Below are positions 24,065 through 31,995 of a stretch of DNA of 44,070 nt, piece after piece. The DNA is from Phycisphaerae bacterium (GTDB lineage: Bacteria > Planctomycetota > Phycisphaerae > UBA1845 > JAFGLZ01), in NCBI GenBank assembly GCA_016927755.1, contig JAFGLZ010000077.1, positions 1 through 44,070 on the forward strand. The letters run 5' to 3'. Below the pieces are notes generated by a model. It searched no databases and was not told the DNA's origin. It saw nothing but the letters and a program-made list of their open reading frames with translations. The number at the start of each line of letters is the position of its first letter. The first letter of the stretch is position 1. Both the position numbers and the translations under genes were made by a program.

Positions 24065-24130
24065 TGGCGGATGGGGGCACGAGTTCGATCGGGATTCGCG
24101 TTCCCCAAGGCTGAAGCCATGGGCCACCCA
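24065..24130. repeat. Dispersed hairpin element (GCTGAAGC type), copy 1
   Basis: CCCAAGGC (24104-24111), loop TGAA, GCCATGGG (24116-24123): seven of eight pairs, flanked by GTTC on the left and CCACCCA on the right. A related element lies at 31996-32050. They share GGCGGAT, a GTTCCCCA left arm, the GCTGAAGC core and TGGGCCACCCA. Confidence 0.7.
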
Positions 24131-24148
24131 GCCGAACCCGATTCGTCT

Positions 24149-24181
24149 GACTTCGGCTCGGCAGGAGCCTCGCCCTCCCTT
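24149..24181. repeat. GC-rich dispersed motif next to hairpin element
   Basis: ACTTCGGCTCGGCAGGAGCC is followed by TCGCCCTCCC. From memory this phrase recurs between genes in planctomycete genomes and generates spurious peptides with GRGSCRAE. Only one copy is seen here, so its repeat status rests on recollection. Confidence 0.4.
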
Positions 24182-24219
24182 TGACAGTTCCTCAGTCCCT
24201 CGAATCAGTCGCGGCGCGG

Positions 24220-25080
24220 CTAGGCGGACGCCGGGTTGATCTGTTCGAGGCGTTTGACGAAGTCTTGGACGATGCGTTCGGGGGTGCTGGTGCCGGCGGC
24301 GACGCCGGCGGTGGTTTTGCCGACGACCATTTCGGGGCGGAACTGGTCCCAGGTCTCGAGATGCCACGTGGTGACGCCCTGCTCCTCGCAGAGGCGGGCG
24401 AGCTGGCGGGTGTTGGCGCTGTGGAGGCCTCCGATGATGAACATGACGTCGACGCGGCCGCAGAGGTCGACGGCGGCGGACTGTCGACGGCTGACCTCGT
24501 TGCAGAGCGTACTGACGATTTTGACCTCGCGGAACGGGCGGGCGACGATGGCGGCGACCACCTTGGCCACGTATTCGGGGGCGTGGGTCGTCTGGGCGAC
24601 GACGCCGAGGCGGGCACGGTCCGGGACGCGCTGGGCCGCTTCGTCCGGACTGTTGATGACGATCACCTCGTCGGCGTACCCGACCACGCCCATGACCTCC
24701 GGGTGGTTGGCGTCTCCGATCATGACGACCTGATACCCGTCGTCATGCAGCTCCTGGACGATCTGTTGGGCCCGCTTGACGAGCTTGCAGGTGGCGTCGA
24801 CGACCTGCAGCCCGCGCCGTCTGGCCTCCTCGATGACTTCGGGGCGGACGCCGTGCGATCGGATCAGGAGCGTGCTGCCGGGGGGGACCTGGTCGAGCTG
24901 CGTCGACTGGTTGACGCCGGCGTCCTCGAGCCGACCGACCTCCTGCGGGTTGTGGATGATCGGGCCCAGGGCGTAGACGGTTCCGCGGGTTCGCTCGGAG
25001 GCGGTACGGAGGGCGAGCTCGACGGCGTCTTGCACGCCGAAACAGAAGCCTCGATTCTCGGCCACGAGGACCTTCATCAT
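24220..25080 (-). CDS. ispH: 4-hydroxy-3-methylbut-2-enyl diphosphate reductase
   Basis: A 286-residue cytosolic [4Fe-4S] enzyme, the last step of the MEP isoprenoid pathway, making IPP and DMAPP. The three cluster Cys are visible: C13 in NRGFCFGV, C98 in VVDATCKLV and C193 in VSTLCNEVS. Substrate-site residues are H43 (IIHNP), H76 (IRSHGV), H126 and E128 (NHPEVMG) and the SAN segment in GGLHSANTRQ. Length matches short-form IspH. The start is ATG at 25080 (a second ATG follows at 25077); the preceding frame back to 25272 runs through a palindromic repeat and is not part of the protein. It appears to be a single-gene unit. Confidence 0.96.
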   Translation of the reverse strand: MMKVLVAENRGFCFGVQDAVELALRTASERTRGTVYALGPIIHNPQEVGRLEDAGVNQSTQLDQVPPGSTLLIRSHGVRPEVIEEARRRGLQVVDATCKLVKRAQQIVQELHDDGYQVVMIGDANHPEVMGVVGYADEVIVINSPDEAAQRVPDRARLGVVAQTTHAPEYVAKVVAAIVARPFREVKIVSTLCNEVSRRQSAAVDLCGRVDVMFIIGGLHSANTRQLARLCEEQGVTTWHLETWDQFRPEMVVGKTTAGVAAGTSTPERIVQDFVKRLEQINPASA

Positions 25081-25193
25081 GTCACCGTGCGTACTGTAGC
25101 ACGGTGGGAACCGATGCCGAAAGGGCAAGCTTGGGGTTCTGGGCTTCCTGCAAGAGACTTTGACCAGTGTGGGCCGGTGGGCTTCGTGCCGTT

Positions 25194-25246
25194 GTAGCGC
25201 AGGCTTCCAGCCTGCCCAGAAGACAGGCAAGGATGCCTGCGTTACA
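25194..25246. repeat. Palindromic dispersed element with terminal inverted repeats
   Basis: GTAGCGCAGGC (25194-25204) and GCCTGCGTTAC (25236-25246) are inverted repeats with one mismatch. Between them lies a second nested pair (GCCTG/CAGGC). Such elements give spurious peptides like AGWKPALQ. From memory they are common between planctomycete genes; here the palindrome itself is what is seen. The surrounding gap (25081-25363) shows nothing else firm. Confidence 0.7.
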
Positions 25247-25363
25247 CGAGACCGTCTGACCGAAAGGAGCACTTGTCAAGCATTCTTGCAGGTAGCTTGG
25301 ACCGCCCTTCATGAAGAGGTCCAGTGCGGGGGATCCGGAGCCCTGGCGACTCCCCAGAGTGAC

Positions 25364-26134
25364 TCACTGGGGTGCGGGCCGAGCGGGTACCGCCGGGCCG
25401 GCTTGACCCGATGGCGCGGTCGTTGCGCGGCGGCCTTCGGCAAGGGCGCGAACATCGTGAACGGTGAACCCGTGCTTGGCGCCGGCGTCCGCGACGGTCT
25501 CTGACTCGGGTACGGAGCTGGGAATCCGCAGGCGGCGGCGGAGCTCGTCGATGGGCAGCTCCTTGATGGCGGCGGCCTGGCCGAGGGTCGTGCCGCACCG
25601 GATGCGATGATGGGGGTCCTTCTCGGGGGCCTTTCCCGCGGGGTTGCGGTCTTGGGCCTGGCCGGGTTGAGAAGCGACAACGACGCGTTCCCGGTTCGGG
25701 GGCAACTGGGGGTGATGATGGTGATGGTCGATCTCGGCCTCGGACGGCTCCAATTGCACGACCATCGAGTCAGCGGCGGCAAGCAGGCCGACAGTCCCGA
25801 CGAGGAGAACGGCGAGCAGGCCCGCGCCCGAGAGGGCGCGGCGAGCGAGCGACGGCAGATGCCCGCTGGGCCCTGAAGGCGCCAGGAGCCGTCGAGTCGT
25901 TCCAACGACCCATTGCCAGTGCAGGAACACGTGGAGGAACATGAGGGCGCATGCCGCCACGGCGAGCCAGAAGTGCACGTCTCCCCAGCCGTGACGATTC
26001 ATTCCTCCAAGGGCCAGCCAGTGTCCCGTGCCCGGCGGCATGACGTACTTCATGAGCAAGCCGGTGGCGACGAGTGCCCACATAACGAGCAGCGATGCCA
26101 GATCGACGGCGAAGTTGAGCGTATTGCGTTTCAT
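25364..26134 (-). CDS. DUF4405-type cytochrome b-like membrane protein
   Basis: A 256-residue protein. Helix 1 (NFAVDLASLLVMWALVATGL) and helix 2 (WGDVHFWLAVAACALMFLHV) carry histidines at places that suit heme ligation (the DVHFW and LHVFLHW His), matching the DUF4405/cytochrome b561-like architecture. A third helix (LLAVLLVGTVGLLAA) follows. The soluble C-terminus has a His run (DHHHHHP) and a helical region with GTTLGQAAAIKELPIDELRR and KHGFTVHDVRAL that resembles the C-terminal domain often attached to this family. A redox or metal role at the membrane is likely but not proven. The ATG at 26134 has AGGAGG 8 bases upstream. The stop codon lies within an inverted repeat (CCCCAG 25352, CTGGGG 25367) that might help terminate. 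Confidence 0.82.
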   Translation of the reverse strand: MKRNTLNFAVDLASLLVMWALVATGLLMKYVMPPGTGHWLALGGMNRHGWGDVHFWLAVAACALMFLHVFLHWQWVVGTTRRLLAPSGPSGHLPSLARRALSGAGLLAVLLVGTVGLLAAADSMVVQLEPSEAEIDHHHHHPQLPPNRERVVVASQPGQAQDRNPAGKAPEKDPHHRIRCGTTLGQAAAIKELPIDELRRRLRIPSSVPESETVADAGAKHGFTVHDVRALAEGRRATTAPSGQAGPAVPARPAPQ

Positions 26135-26179
26135 GGCTTCGGCCTCCTAATGAGCTTGGGCCCTCGGCGAATCGAGCGT

Positions 26180-26914
26180 CTAGGGCTGTGGGAAACACGG
26201 ATCATTCGCCCAGAAAGGCTCCTTCCATGCATCAGGACCGGCAGGCAAGTCGTTCGGGTCGAAGAGGTCCCCGTGTGAGTCGAGGTAGAGCAGTTGAGCG
26301 CGGTCGTTGTGACGGGGCGCGACGTTCTGGTTCACGCACCCCTGCCAACCGACCACATGGGGGGCGTGCTCGTCTCGGACGGCATCGCAGAACGCCATCG
26401 CTTGGGCGGGCCTCTTGACCTGGTCCCTGCGTCGCCCCCGCTTGGCGCCGAGGCGGCGCATGCCGAAGGAGGCCGTGTTGGCCGCGTAGCTCACCCAGCA
26501 ACCCTTTGGGCGCGTGGTCCCGCTGTGAAGATCGACACACTTGTCGGGCTCCTGGTCGCTTGGACACGTGACGACGGACGGGCCTTGGGGATTGGGGAGC
26601 AGCGCGAGGTATCGCAGGAGATCGCGGTTCTCCCACCAGTTGAGCTCGTTGGGCTCGTCGACGTCGCCCCTCGGGCCCTTCTCGGCGGTCGGGTACCAGT
26701 CGTTGTGCTCATCGGCATACACGCTCAGGGCGATGCCGATCTGGCGGAGGTTGCAGCCGCAGACGGTGCGCTTGGAGATCCGGCGCGCCATACCGAGGGC
26801 GGGAAGAAGGATGGACAGCAACAGCGCGATCACCGCGACGACAACCAGCAACTCGATCAAGGTGAAGCCCGGTGACCGAGGCGTCCTGGCCCGTTTCAGG
26901 CAAAGGTATCTCAC
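26180..26914 (-). CDS. Type II secretion/type IV pilin-like pseudopilin
   Basis: A 244-residue protein. The prepilin signal is [20 protein letters not shown]: cleavage after G16, then F, with Glu at +5 and a hydrophobic helix. The C-terminal region ([18 protein letters not shown]) resembles the H-X9-DG tail of planctomycete pseudopilins, although the DG is split to DSHG. Cys residues (CGCN, CPSD, KCVD, GCWV, FCDA, GCVN) could form disulphides. Such proteins are abundant in planctomycetes and their role (secretion, surface fibres) is mostly unknown. The start is GTG at 26914 with AAAGGA 9 bases upstream. It is separated by 45 bases from the DUF4405 gene downstream, so the two may be cotranscribed. 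Confidence 0.88.
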   Translation of the reverse strand: MRYLCLKRARTPRSPGFTLIELLVVVAVIALLLSILLPALGMARRISKRTVCGCNLRQIGIALSVYADEHNDWYPTAEKGPRGDVDEPNELNWWENRDLLRYLALLPNPQGPSVVTCPSDQEPDKCVDLHSGTTRPKGCWVSYAANTASFGMRRLGAKRGRRRDQVKRPAQAMAFCDAVRDEHAPHVVGWQGCVNQNVAPRHNDRAQLLYLDSHGDLFDPNDLPAGPDAWKEPFWANDPCFPQP

Positions 26915-27074
26915 GTTCGCTCGTCCTTTCTCCGTGCCGCCGCTCGCCGGATCGGTTCGATCCGGGGCAAGGGTGGCCCGGGCAGGCGGATCACCACCTG
27001 CCCAGGCCGGAGGCGTCCCCAGCTATGTTCCGTGTCGGGTCCGGGTTCACGGTTCGCTCGCAAGGCATCCGTCC

Positions 27075-28184
27075 TCAGCGCGCGGGATTCCTTACGGAAC
27101 GCAGTCCGGCGACTGCCAGCAATGAACCGAGAAGCGGAAGCATCACGTCGAGACCGGAACCGCACTTGAAGCTTGCCTCGACGCGGCGGTCCGCCATCAT
27201 CACGATGGTCGTAACGCTGTTGGCGTCCTCGGTGGCGTGGTTGGCGTCGCCGGGGAAGTTCGGATCGAAGATGATCCACTTGCTGAAGGCCCTACCCTCA
27301 ATGGGGACCGCGGTCAGAGTGACCTCGGTATCGGGTGGATACGACGGCGTGTTCGGGTCGTCGGGTTGAGGGTTCAGTTCGACAGTCCCCCATCTGCCGT
27401 TGACCTCGGTGAGAGTGAGGCGGTAGTCAGGGGGCACAATCTCCAGGTAGGGCCAGAAGTCCTGATCGTAGTGTTCCCGGCTCCGGAACTGGGCGAGCGG
27501 GCTATCGGTCCAGTAGAGGTTCGGGTCGTCGTACTCATCGGCATCCTTGATCATCAGGCCGAAGTTGTCGTGGGTTCCGGTGCACCATTCCATCACGAGG
27601 CCCGTGACGTCCCACGTCATCCAGTTGCCGACCGGCGGGACTTCCGACAACGCGTAGACGACGTTCGCGTCATAGTCGCCGCCGCCCGGCTGGTACGCGG
27701 GAACGCCCGCCAGGTAGTCGTCCCAGCGGATGCGGATGTTCGGATCGTTGTGGGCGCTGCGACACTGCCAGGTCGAGCCGGGTTCCGTCCACGGGTTGGT
27801 GACGCGGCGGACCTCATAGACTCGTCTGGTGGGATCGCCGTTGTGCGAGGTGTAGAAGTAGAGACCGAGTGTGACTCGGCCGATTTCGTTGGGATCGCCG
27901 GGCAGGTCGGACATATCAAACTGGAGAAGCGATCGGAAGTTCTTGACGTCGCAGGACCACACGGCCGTCCGGACACGGAGTTCGGGGTCATCGCCGTAGT
28001 TCGCCGTGCAGCCCGATGCGCAGGAACTCATCCAGTTGTCGGCCACGGGGTAGATCTTGACGGACTCCGCGCGCGACTCGGCCGCGGCGAAGACACAGCT
28101 CAGCATTGCCGTCACGAGGGCGAACGGCGAGGGACTCGGTTGGCCTGGCACGGGCGCGTGGTTCGGGTTTCTCGTTGGCATCAT
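27075..28184 (-). CDS. Exported DNRLRE-domain protein with InlB-like module and CGSG C-terminal tail
   Basis: A 369-residue protein. The signal peptide runs to about AAAESRA. A DNRLRE/CBM96-type beta domain (about 35-235) carries VADNWMSSCASGCTANYG, RSLLQFDMSDLPGDP, YEVRRVTNPWTEPGSTW and WMTWDVTGLVMEW. An InlB-type repeat follows (TEVTLTAVPIEGRAFSKW) with the inserted DPNFPGDANHATEDAN, then FKCGSG, a hydrophobic stretch and RSVRNPAR. DNRLRE domains occur in secreted, often carbohydrate-linked proteins. The downstream paralogue has the same DNRLRE domain but a PEP-CTERM tail. The ATG at 28184 has GGAGG 8 bases upstream; the longer frame to 28295 is not needed. Confidence 0.88.
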   Translation of the reverse strand: MMPTRNPNHAPVPGQPSPSPFALVTAMLSCVFAAAESRAESVKIYPVADNWMSSCASGCTANYGDDPELRVRTAVWSCDVKNFRSLLQFDMSDLPGDPNEIGRVTLGLYFYTSHNGDPTRRVYEVRRVTNPWTEPGSTWQCRSAHNDPNIRIRWDDYLAGVPAYQPGGGDYDANVVYALSEVPPVGNWMTWDVTGLVMEWCTGTHDNFGLMIKDADEYDDPNLYWTDSPLAQFRSREHYDQDFWPYLEIVPPDYRLTLTEVNGRWGTVELNPQPDDPNTPSYPPDTEVTLTAVPIEGRAFSKWIIFDPNFPGDANHATEDANSVTTIVMMADRRVEASFKCGSGLDVMLPLLGSLLAVAGLRSVRNPAR

Positions 28185-28306
28185 CGTCTTGTCCTCCAAT
28201 CCCCGTGGGGCGTTCATGCCCCGGGGAAGAGCGTTGGGATACCTTTTAGTGACGGCAGGGCCCCGCCCCTCCACGGGGCCCGCCCCCACCCGCACGGCGG
28301 TTTGGA

Positions 28307-29128
28307 TCAGGACCGAGGTTTGCTCCGCAATCCGCCGAGGGCGAGAAGCCCCATGCCCGCGAGCGCCAGCGTGCCCGGCTCGGGGACGTAGGTCACTTCA
28401 AGATAGGGCCTCAGACCGGGATCCTCGGCGAACTCCGCACTGTGAAAGAAGGCCATGTAGCTGACCTTTCCGCCCGGGTTCGACTCGATCTCATCGGAGT
28501 CCTCGAGGATCAGACCGAAGCTCTCGAGGCCGCCGACCCGCTCGGCGAGGAGATCGGTGACGTCCCACGTCATCCAGCCGAACTCGGCCGGGACGACCAC
28601 CGAGGCTTTGGCGGCCTGGTCGAAGTCGCCCCCACCCGGCTGATAGGCGGGGGCCCCCGCCAGGTGGCTGTCCCAGTACACGGGGCTCGGCTGGTCGAAG
28701 TCATCGCGGGCTTGCCAGGTGGACCCCATCTCGGTCCAGGAGCCGCTCACGCCGTGCACGTCGTAAGTCCTGCCCGCCGGATCGCCGTGCGCAGTGGCGA
28801 AGTAGTACAGTCCCAGCGTCGCGGAGGTGATGAGGTTCGCATCTTGCGGCAGGGACGACAGGTCGAACGAGAGCAGCGATCGGAAGTTCTTGGGCTCTTC
28901 ACTGCCGCTCGTACCCCACCAGGAGGTTCGGACGCGTAGTTCGGCCATATGGCCGTTGTTGGCCGTACAGCCCGACGAGCACGAGCTGATCCAGTTATCC
29001 GAAACGCAGTCCAGCGTCACGACGGCTGCCTTCGCCGTGGCGACCGATAGGGAGGAACCGCACAGAACGGCGGCAAGTGAGCACGCATACGACACAACCC
29101 AACGAACGGGCTTCACTGAGGATATCAT
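28307..29128 (-). CDS. DNRLRE-domain PEP-CTERM protein
   Basis: A 273-residue exported protein and paralogue of the 27075 gene. They share SDNWISSCSSGCTANNG, FRSLLSFDLSSLPQDA, GSWTEMGSTWQ, LAGAPAYQPGGGDFD and WMTWDVTDLL. The C-terminus is a textbook PEP-CTERM signal: VPEPGTLALAGMGLLALGGL then RSKPRS. PEP-CTERM proteins are processed by exosortase and placed at the cell surface. The ATG at 29128 has AGGAGA 6 bases upstream, and the signal peptide ends near VATAKA. It lies 122 bases upstream of the paralogue on the same strand, consistent with tandem duplication. No exosortase gene is in the window. Confidence 0.92.
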   Translation of the reverse strand: MISSVKPVRWVVSYACSLAAVLCGSSLSVATAKAAVVTLDCVSDNWISSCSSGCTANNGHMAELRVRTSWWGTSGSEEPKNFRSLLSFDLSSLPQDANLITSATLGLYYFATAHGDPAGRTYDVHGVSGSWTEMGSTWQARDDFDQPSPVYWDSHLAGAPAYQPGGGDFDQAAKASVVVPAEFGWMTWDVTDLLAERVGGLESFGLILEDSDEIESNPGGKVSYMAFFHSAEFAEDPGLRPYLEVTYVPEPGTLALAGMGLLALGGLRSKPRS

Positions 29129-29268
29129 CAGTCATCTCCTAGCTTCCCTAAGGAATCATGACTCAGTGTCGCCCACCCACAGGGCCAGCCACTGGCGTTG
29201 CACTCGGTTACACAACTCTGTCCATCGAACCGGGCCTCGCGCTCGCGTTCATCGCCAAGACGATTTCG

Positions 29269-29481
29269 TTATCGAGCCATCACCTCCTGTCCGCTGCCCC
29301 TCGGCGCCGAGGGCAGGTAGTCCACGACGAAGCGATACTGCTTTCCGCAATGGATGATCACTTCCTTCTGATTTCGCTTCATGATGCGGATCTCGATCCG
29401 CAAATCGCCGAAGCCGTCGTGCTGTTGCAGTTCGTCGTAGAGCTCAAGGAGCTTTCGTTTGACCTTCTCGTTCATACACAT
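29269..29481 (-). CDS. Small conserved-looking cytosolic protein
   Basis: A 70-residue protein from the ATG at 29481 (a second ATG lies at 29475). The sequence is well ordered for a small protein: a charged helix (EKVKRKLLELYDELQQHDGF), strands (DLRIEIRIMKRNQKEVIIHC), then CGKQYRFVVDYLP and a short Gly/Ser tail. No family name is recognised. Amphipathic patterning and lack of low complexity argue that it is a real gene. GAGG lies 10 bases upstream. It may be the last gene of a short transcript with the DtxR-type regulator and the CPIC protein. Confidence 0.6.
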   Translation of the reverse strand: MCMNEKVKRKLLELYDELQQHDGFGDLRIEIRIMKRNQKEVIIHCGKQYRFVVDYLPSAPRGSGQEVMAR

Positions 29482-29632
29482 GGCCGTCTTGCCTCGTCGA
29501 TCCGCCAAGCACCGACAGCGGCAACCGCGGGCGTAAGGCTGCAGTCTTAGCCGAACCGTGTGGTGCCGGTTCGCGGCGCGCGGGTTCGCCTTGGGCGCGG
29601 CGATGTTGTTTCTTCATGACTGCCGACAGGCA

Positions 29633-30001
29633 TCAGGAATCGACAAGCGGCGGGCCCCTCGGGATGGGAGCCGCGTTGACGGTCGGCGGCAACGGGGCCT
29701 TGCTCGGGGCCGGATAGAGGACCTCCACCCACTCGACGCATGTGACCAGTGAAGGCGCGTCTTGGCAGAGGGCCGTCCACCCGGCCCTCAACTGGTGGCA
29801 GATCGGGCAATCGTCGGCTTCGTACTCGTGCCCTGGTCCCTCTGCCTGGAGATGAAGCGCGTAGGACAGGCCGGTGCAAGAGCACAGGCAGCAGACCATC
29901 GCGATCAAGCTGACAGCGCGCCGAGCGCAAGGTCCGTTCAACGGCCCAAAGCAATGACGGGCATAGGGGCGTACCAGGCTGGGTCGCATGGCAAAACGCA
30001 T
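29633..30001 (-). CDS. Small exported CPIC-motif protein (DUF2946-like)
   Basis: A 122-residue protein from the ATG at 30001 (alternative ATG at 29989). A basic start and hydrophobic stretch (RRAVSLIAMVCCLCSCTGLS) form a signal or membrane segment. The mature part has YEADDCPICHQLRAG, the His/Asp plus CPIC motif of small DUF2946-type exported proteins often linked to copper or other metal genes. More Cys follow (ALCQDAPSLVTCVEW). The tail is Pro-rich. The regulator of the DtxR type ends 58 bases upstream, so metal-related regulation is plausible but unproven. The upstream part of the larger frame (back to 30208) overlaps the regulator and is not coding. Confidence 0.62.
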   Translation of the reverse strand: MRFAMRPSLVRPYARHCFGPLNGPCARRAVSLIAMVCCLCSCTGLSYALHLQAEGPGHEYEADDCPICHQLRAGWTALCQDAPSLVTCVEWVEVLYPAPSKAPLPPTVNAAPIPRGPPLVDS

Positions 30002-30059
30002 CGGGCTATGCCTTGCATATCCTTTCGGCGGAAACCAGATCGCGTGGTGTCGACAACGG

Positions 30060-30554
30060 TTACTCCTCCAAATCCGCGAAAGCGCGCCGCAGGGATTCCA
30101 CGGCCTTTCCATCGCCGTGGGCGCAGAAGCGCCCGAAGGCGCCAAGAGGATCCATGCCGCATTCTGGGCAATGCCGCGCGAACTCCAGGAACCGCGACAT
30201 GCGGTCAAGGACTTCGGCGTCGATCACGTGCTCGATGCGACACGCGTTCGCCTCGGCCTGGCCCTCATCGATCAGAAGCACCTCGATCAGGAAGCGGCGA
30301 ATGACCTGATGGCGATGGAAGACTTCCCGTCCCAGCGCCTCTCCGCGAGGGGTCAAGCTCACCAACTCGTAGGGACGATAGTTCACCAACCCGTTCTCGG
30401 CGAGCCGCCTCAGGGCCACGCTGACCGTGGACTTGTGCACGGACAGGGCCTCGGCCACATCGCGAACGCGGGCCGATCCTTTCCTGGCCAACAAGCGCAG
30501 GATGATCTCGAGGTAGTCCTCGAGCGCGGCACTGACCGCAGACGACTCGGACAT
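30060..30554 (-). CDS. DtxR/MntR-family metal-dependent transcriptional regulator
   Basis: A 164-residue DNA-binding protein. The N-terminal winged helix contains AALEDYLEIILRLLARKGSA and the recognition region VRDVAEALSVHKSTVSVALR. The dimerisation/metal domain follows with RHQVIRRFLIEVLLIDEGQA and the family motif EANACRIEHVID, with the Cys/Glu/His metal ligands. The C-terminus has HCPECGMD and FCAHGDG, extra Cys ligands that may bind zinc or iron. Such proteins repress metal uptake when Fe or Mn is bound. The ATG at 30554 has GGAGG 9 bases upstream. A strong promoter lies at 30603-30631. The target is not in view; the CPIC protein downstream may be coregulated. Confidence 0.9.
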   Translation of the reverse strand: MSESSAVSAALEDYLEIILRLLARKGSARVRDVAEALSVHKSTVSVALRRLAENGLVNYRPYELVSLTPRGEALGREVFHRHQVIRRFLIEVLLIDEGQAEANACRIEHVIDAEVLDRMSRFLEFARHCPECGMDPLGAFGRFCAHGDGKAVESLRRAFADLEE

Positions 30555-30602
30555 CAGAACAGGCCTCCGCACCGAATCCGCACGATGTTTGATGCGTACA
30601 AC

Positions 30603-30631
30603 TTTGTAGCAGGAATCCAACAAGCTGTCAA
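30603..30631 (-). promoter_or_regulatory. Sigma70-type promoter of the DtxR/MntR-family regulator
   Basis: Perfect TTGACA (30631-30626), a 17-base spacer and TACAAA (30608-30603, four of six). The bases just past the -10 (TTGTACGCATCAAACA on the minus strand) are a loose palindrome and a plausible autoregulatory operator. The leader to 30554 is about 40 bases. Confidence 0.6.
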
Positions 30632-31175
30632 GTATCGATTGTGGAGGGCCCCGTTCGGGCCTCGGTGTGGCTCACGAACCCACTGGGGATCAATGTCTGA
30701 ATGGGTCCGGGTTGGGTGTCTTCAGTCGGAAACCGGCTGGGCAGGTCGCGATTCAAGCCTTTTAGCCGCAAGCACTTTCTATCCGAATTGGGGCCGGCGA
30801 CCGAGATCGTCGCGTTCGTCTGGGGGCAGGACGGCACCCGGTCGATCGCCAACGATACTGCCGGCCGAGAGGATGCGGGCAAGGAGGGCGGCGGTGTGGC
30901 GAGACGAGCAAGGCGGCATGGGCGGTCGGCAGCCTCCCAACGTCATTACCACCCCGCCGCGGACTCGCGGGCCGGGAGCGCGTGGATCGAGGCCCGCCCG
31001 GACCCGCCCTGCCCTCTCGTGCTTTGTGCCGGCTCTCATTGGCCCCAACTCAGACCGCGCAGACGCCGCTTGCGGCTTGGGATCGCAACCGGTACAAGCG
31101 AGGTGTCGGGGCACGAGCAGCGTCGGCGCCGGCGAGGCGGCTCGGCAAGACCACGTGCAACTCCGGGAGCGTTCG
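30632..31175. other. Intergenic region with no recognised gene
   Basis: About 540 bases between the regulator promoter and the lipoprotein at 31176. A long open frame crosses it from 29988 but its protein lacks any motif until the lipoprotein start, so it is not a gene. Phrases such as TTTTAGCCGCAAGC near 30770 and CCGCTTGCGGCTT near 31065 hint at decayed repeats, with no firm match in the window. Confidence 0.45.
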
Positions 31176-31790
31176 ATGTCGTGGCAATGGCATGCAACAC
31201 GCCTTCTGCTTTCGGCCGGGACGTTTTTGAATGTGGGCTGCGCGATGCAGCCGACGAATCAGGCGCGTCTGGTCGGCTCGGTGAGCCTGGATCTCGTGGG
31301 GGACTATCCCAAGGAGATCGTCTTTAACGGGGGGGCGTACGCCCAGCGAGGCGACCGGGGCGTGGTGATCCTGACCGGCCCGAGCGGCGATCTCCTCTTC
31401 AACTACAAGGGCCCGCAGAATCGCTTCGAGCTGCTGCTGACCAACGGGTCGGAATCGATTCTCTATCGTCGGTTGGGGCAGCTTCCGCTCATGATCGCGG
31501 ACGGGCAAGACATCCCCCGCCCGGTCGGCGTCGACGTCGGCAGCGAAGGAGATCGGCTCGAGGGTTCCTTCGACGTCATGGTGGAGCGAGCGGACCCGGC
31601 CGATTACGGGTCGAGGTTCGAGCACTATCCGGTGCACATTCGCGTGACCGGGACGTTCTCCGTGCCGCCGTATCGGGAGCCCGTCGGGCCGGCCACGCGG
31701 CCGACGACGTTTCCGTCGAGCTTGCCGGTGGGGTCGGGCTGCGAGGCGGCAGGCGGGGAGGGTTGCGGGCTCGAGCACGGCCCCCGATAG
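31176..31790 (+). CDS. Lipoprotein of unknown function
   Basis: A 204-residue protein. MSWQWHATRLLLSAGTFLNV is followed by GC, a lipobox (LNVGC), so lipid anchoring is expected. The mature part is beta-rich (ARLVGSVSLDLVGDYPKEIV, RGVVILTGPSGDLLFNYKG, HIRVTGTFSVPPYREP), suggesting a small beta-sandwich. It ends with a Pro/Gly/Cys-rich tail (SGCEAAGGEGCGLEHGPR). No family was recognised. The ATG has GGGAG 6 bases upstream. The frame remains open far upstream, but only this region has coding character. It is the only gene in a 1.7-kb stretch and may be transcribed alone. Confidence 0.65.
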   Translation: MSWQWHATRLLLSAGTFLNVGCAMQPTNQARLVGSVSLDLVGDYPKEIVFNGGAYAQRGDRGVVILTGPSGDLLFNYKGPQNRFELLLTNGSESILYRRLGQLPLMIADGQDIPRPVGVDVGSEGDRLEGSFDVMVERADPADYGSRFEHYPVHIRVTGTFSVPPYREPVGPATRPTTFPSSLPVGSGCEAAGGEGCGLEHGPR

Positions 31791-31995
31791 GCGAGAAGAC
31801 GATGTGGGCCTATGCAGGGCCGTTTTCGGTGAGTGAGTCTCGCGTGGCATTCGGGGTGGCTCAGCGTCAGGTGGGCCTTGCGGCATGGAGCGAAACACGG
31901 GGCCGCGGAACGCCGTGCTGATTCTAGACGGCGCATTTTGCTGACCCATCGTTTGTCCGGTCGGAAGGGTCTTGCCGCGCGGACCCGTGCCACCC

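Noticed and set aside
24181..25197. 338-codon plus-strand frame opposite ispH
   Set aside because: The Asp/Val/Gly-rich peptide is the mirror of ispH codon bias; ispH has all its catalytic residues.
29988..31175. Upstream part of the long plus frame that ends in the 31176 lipoprotein
   Set aside because: It runs antisense through the DtxR-type gene and has no motif; the lipoprotein has its own start, ribosome binding site and signal peptide.
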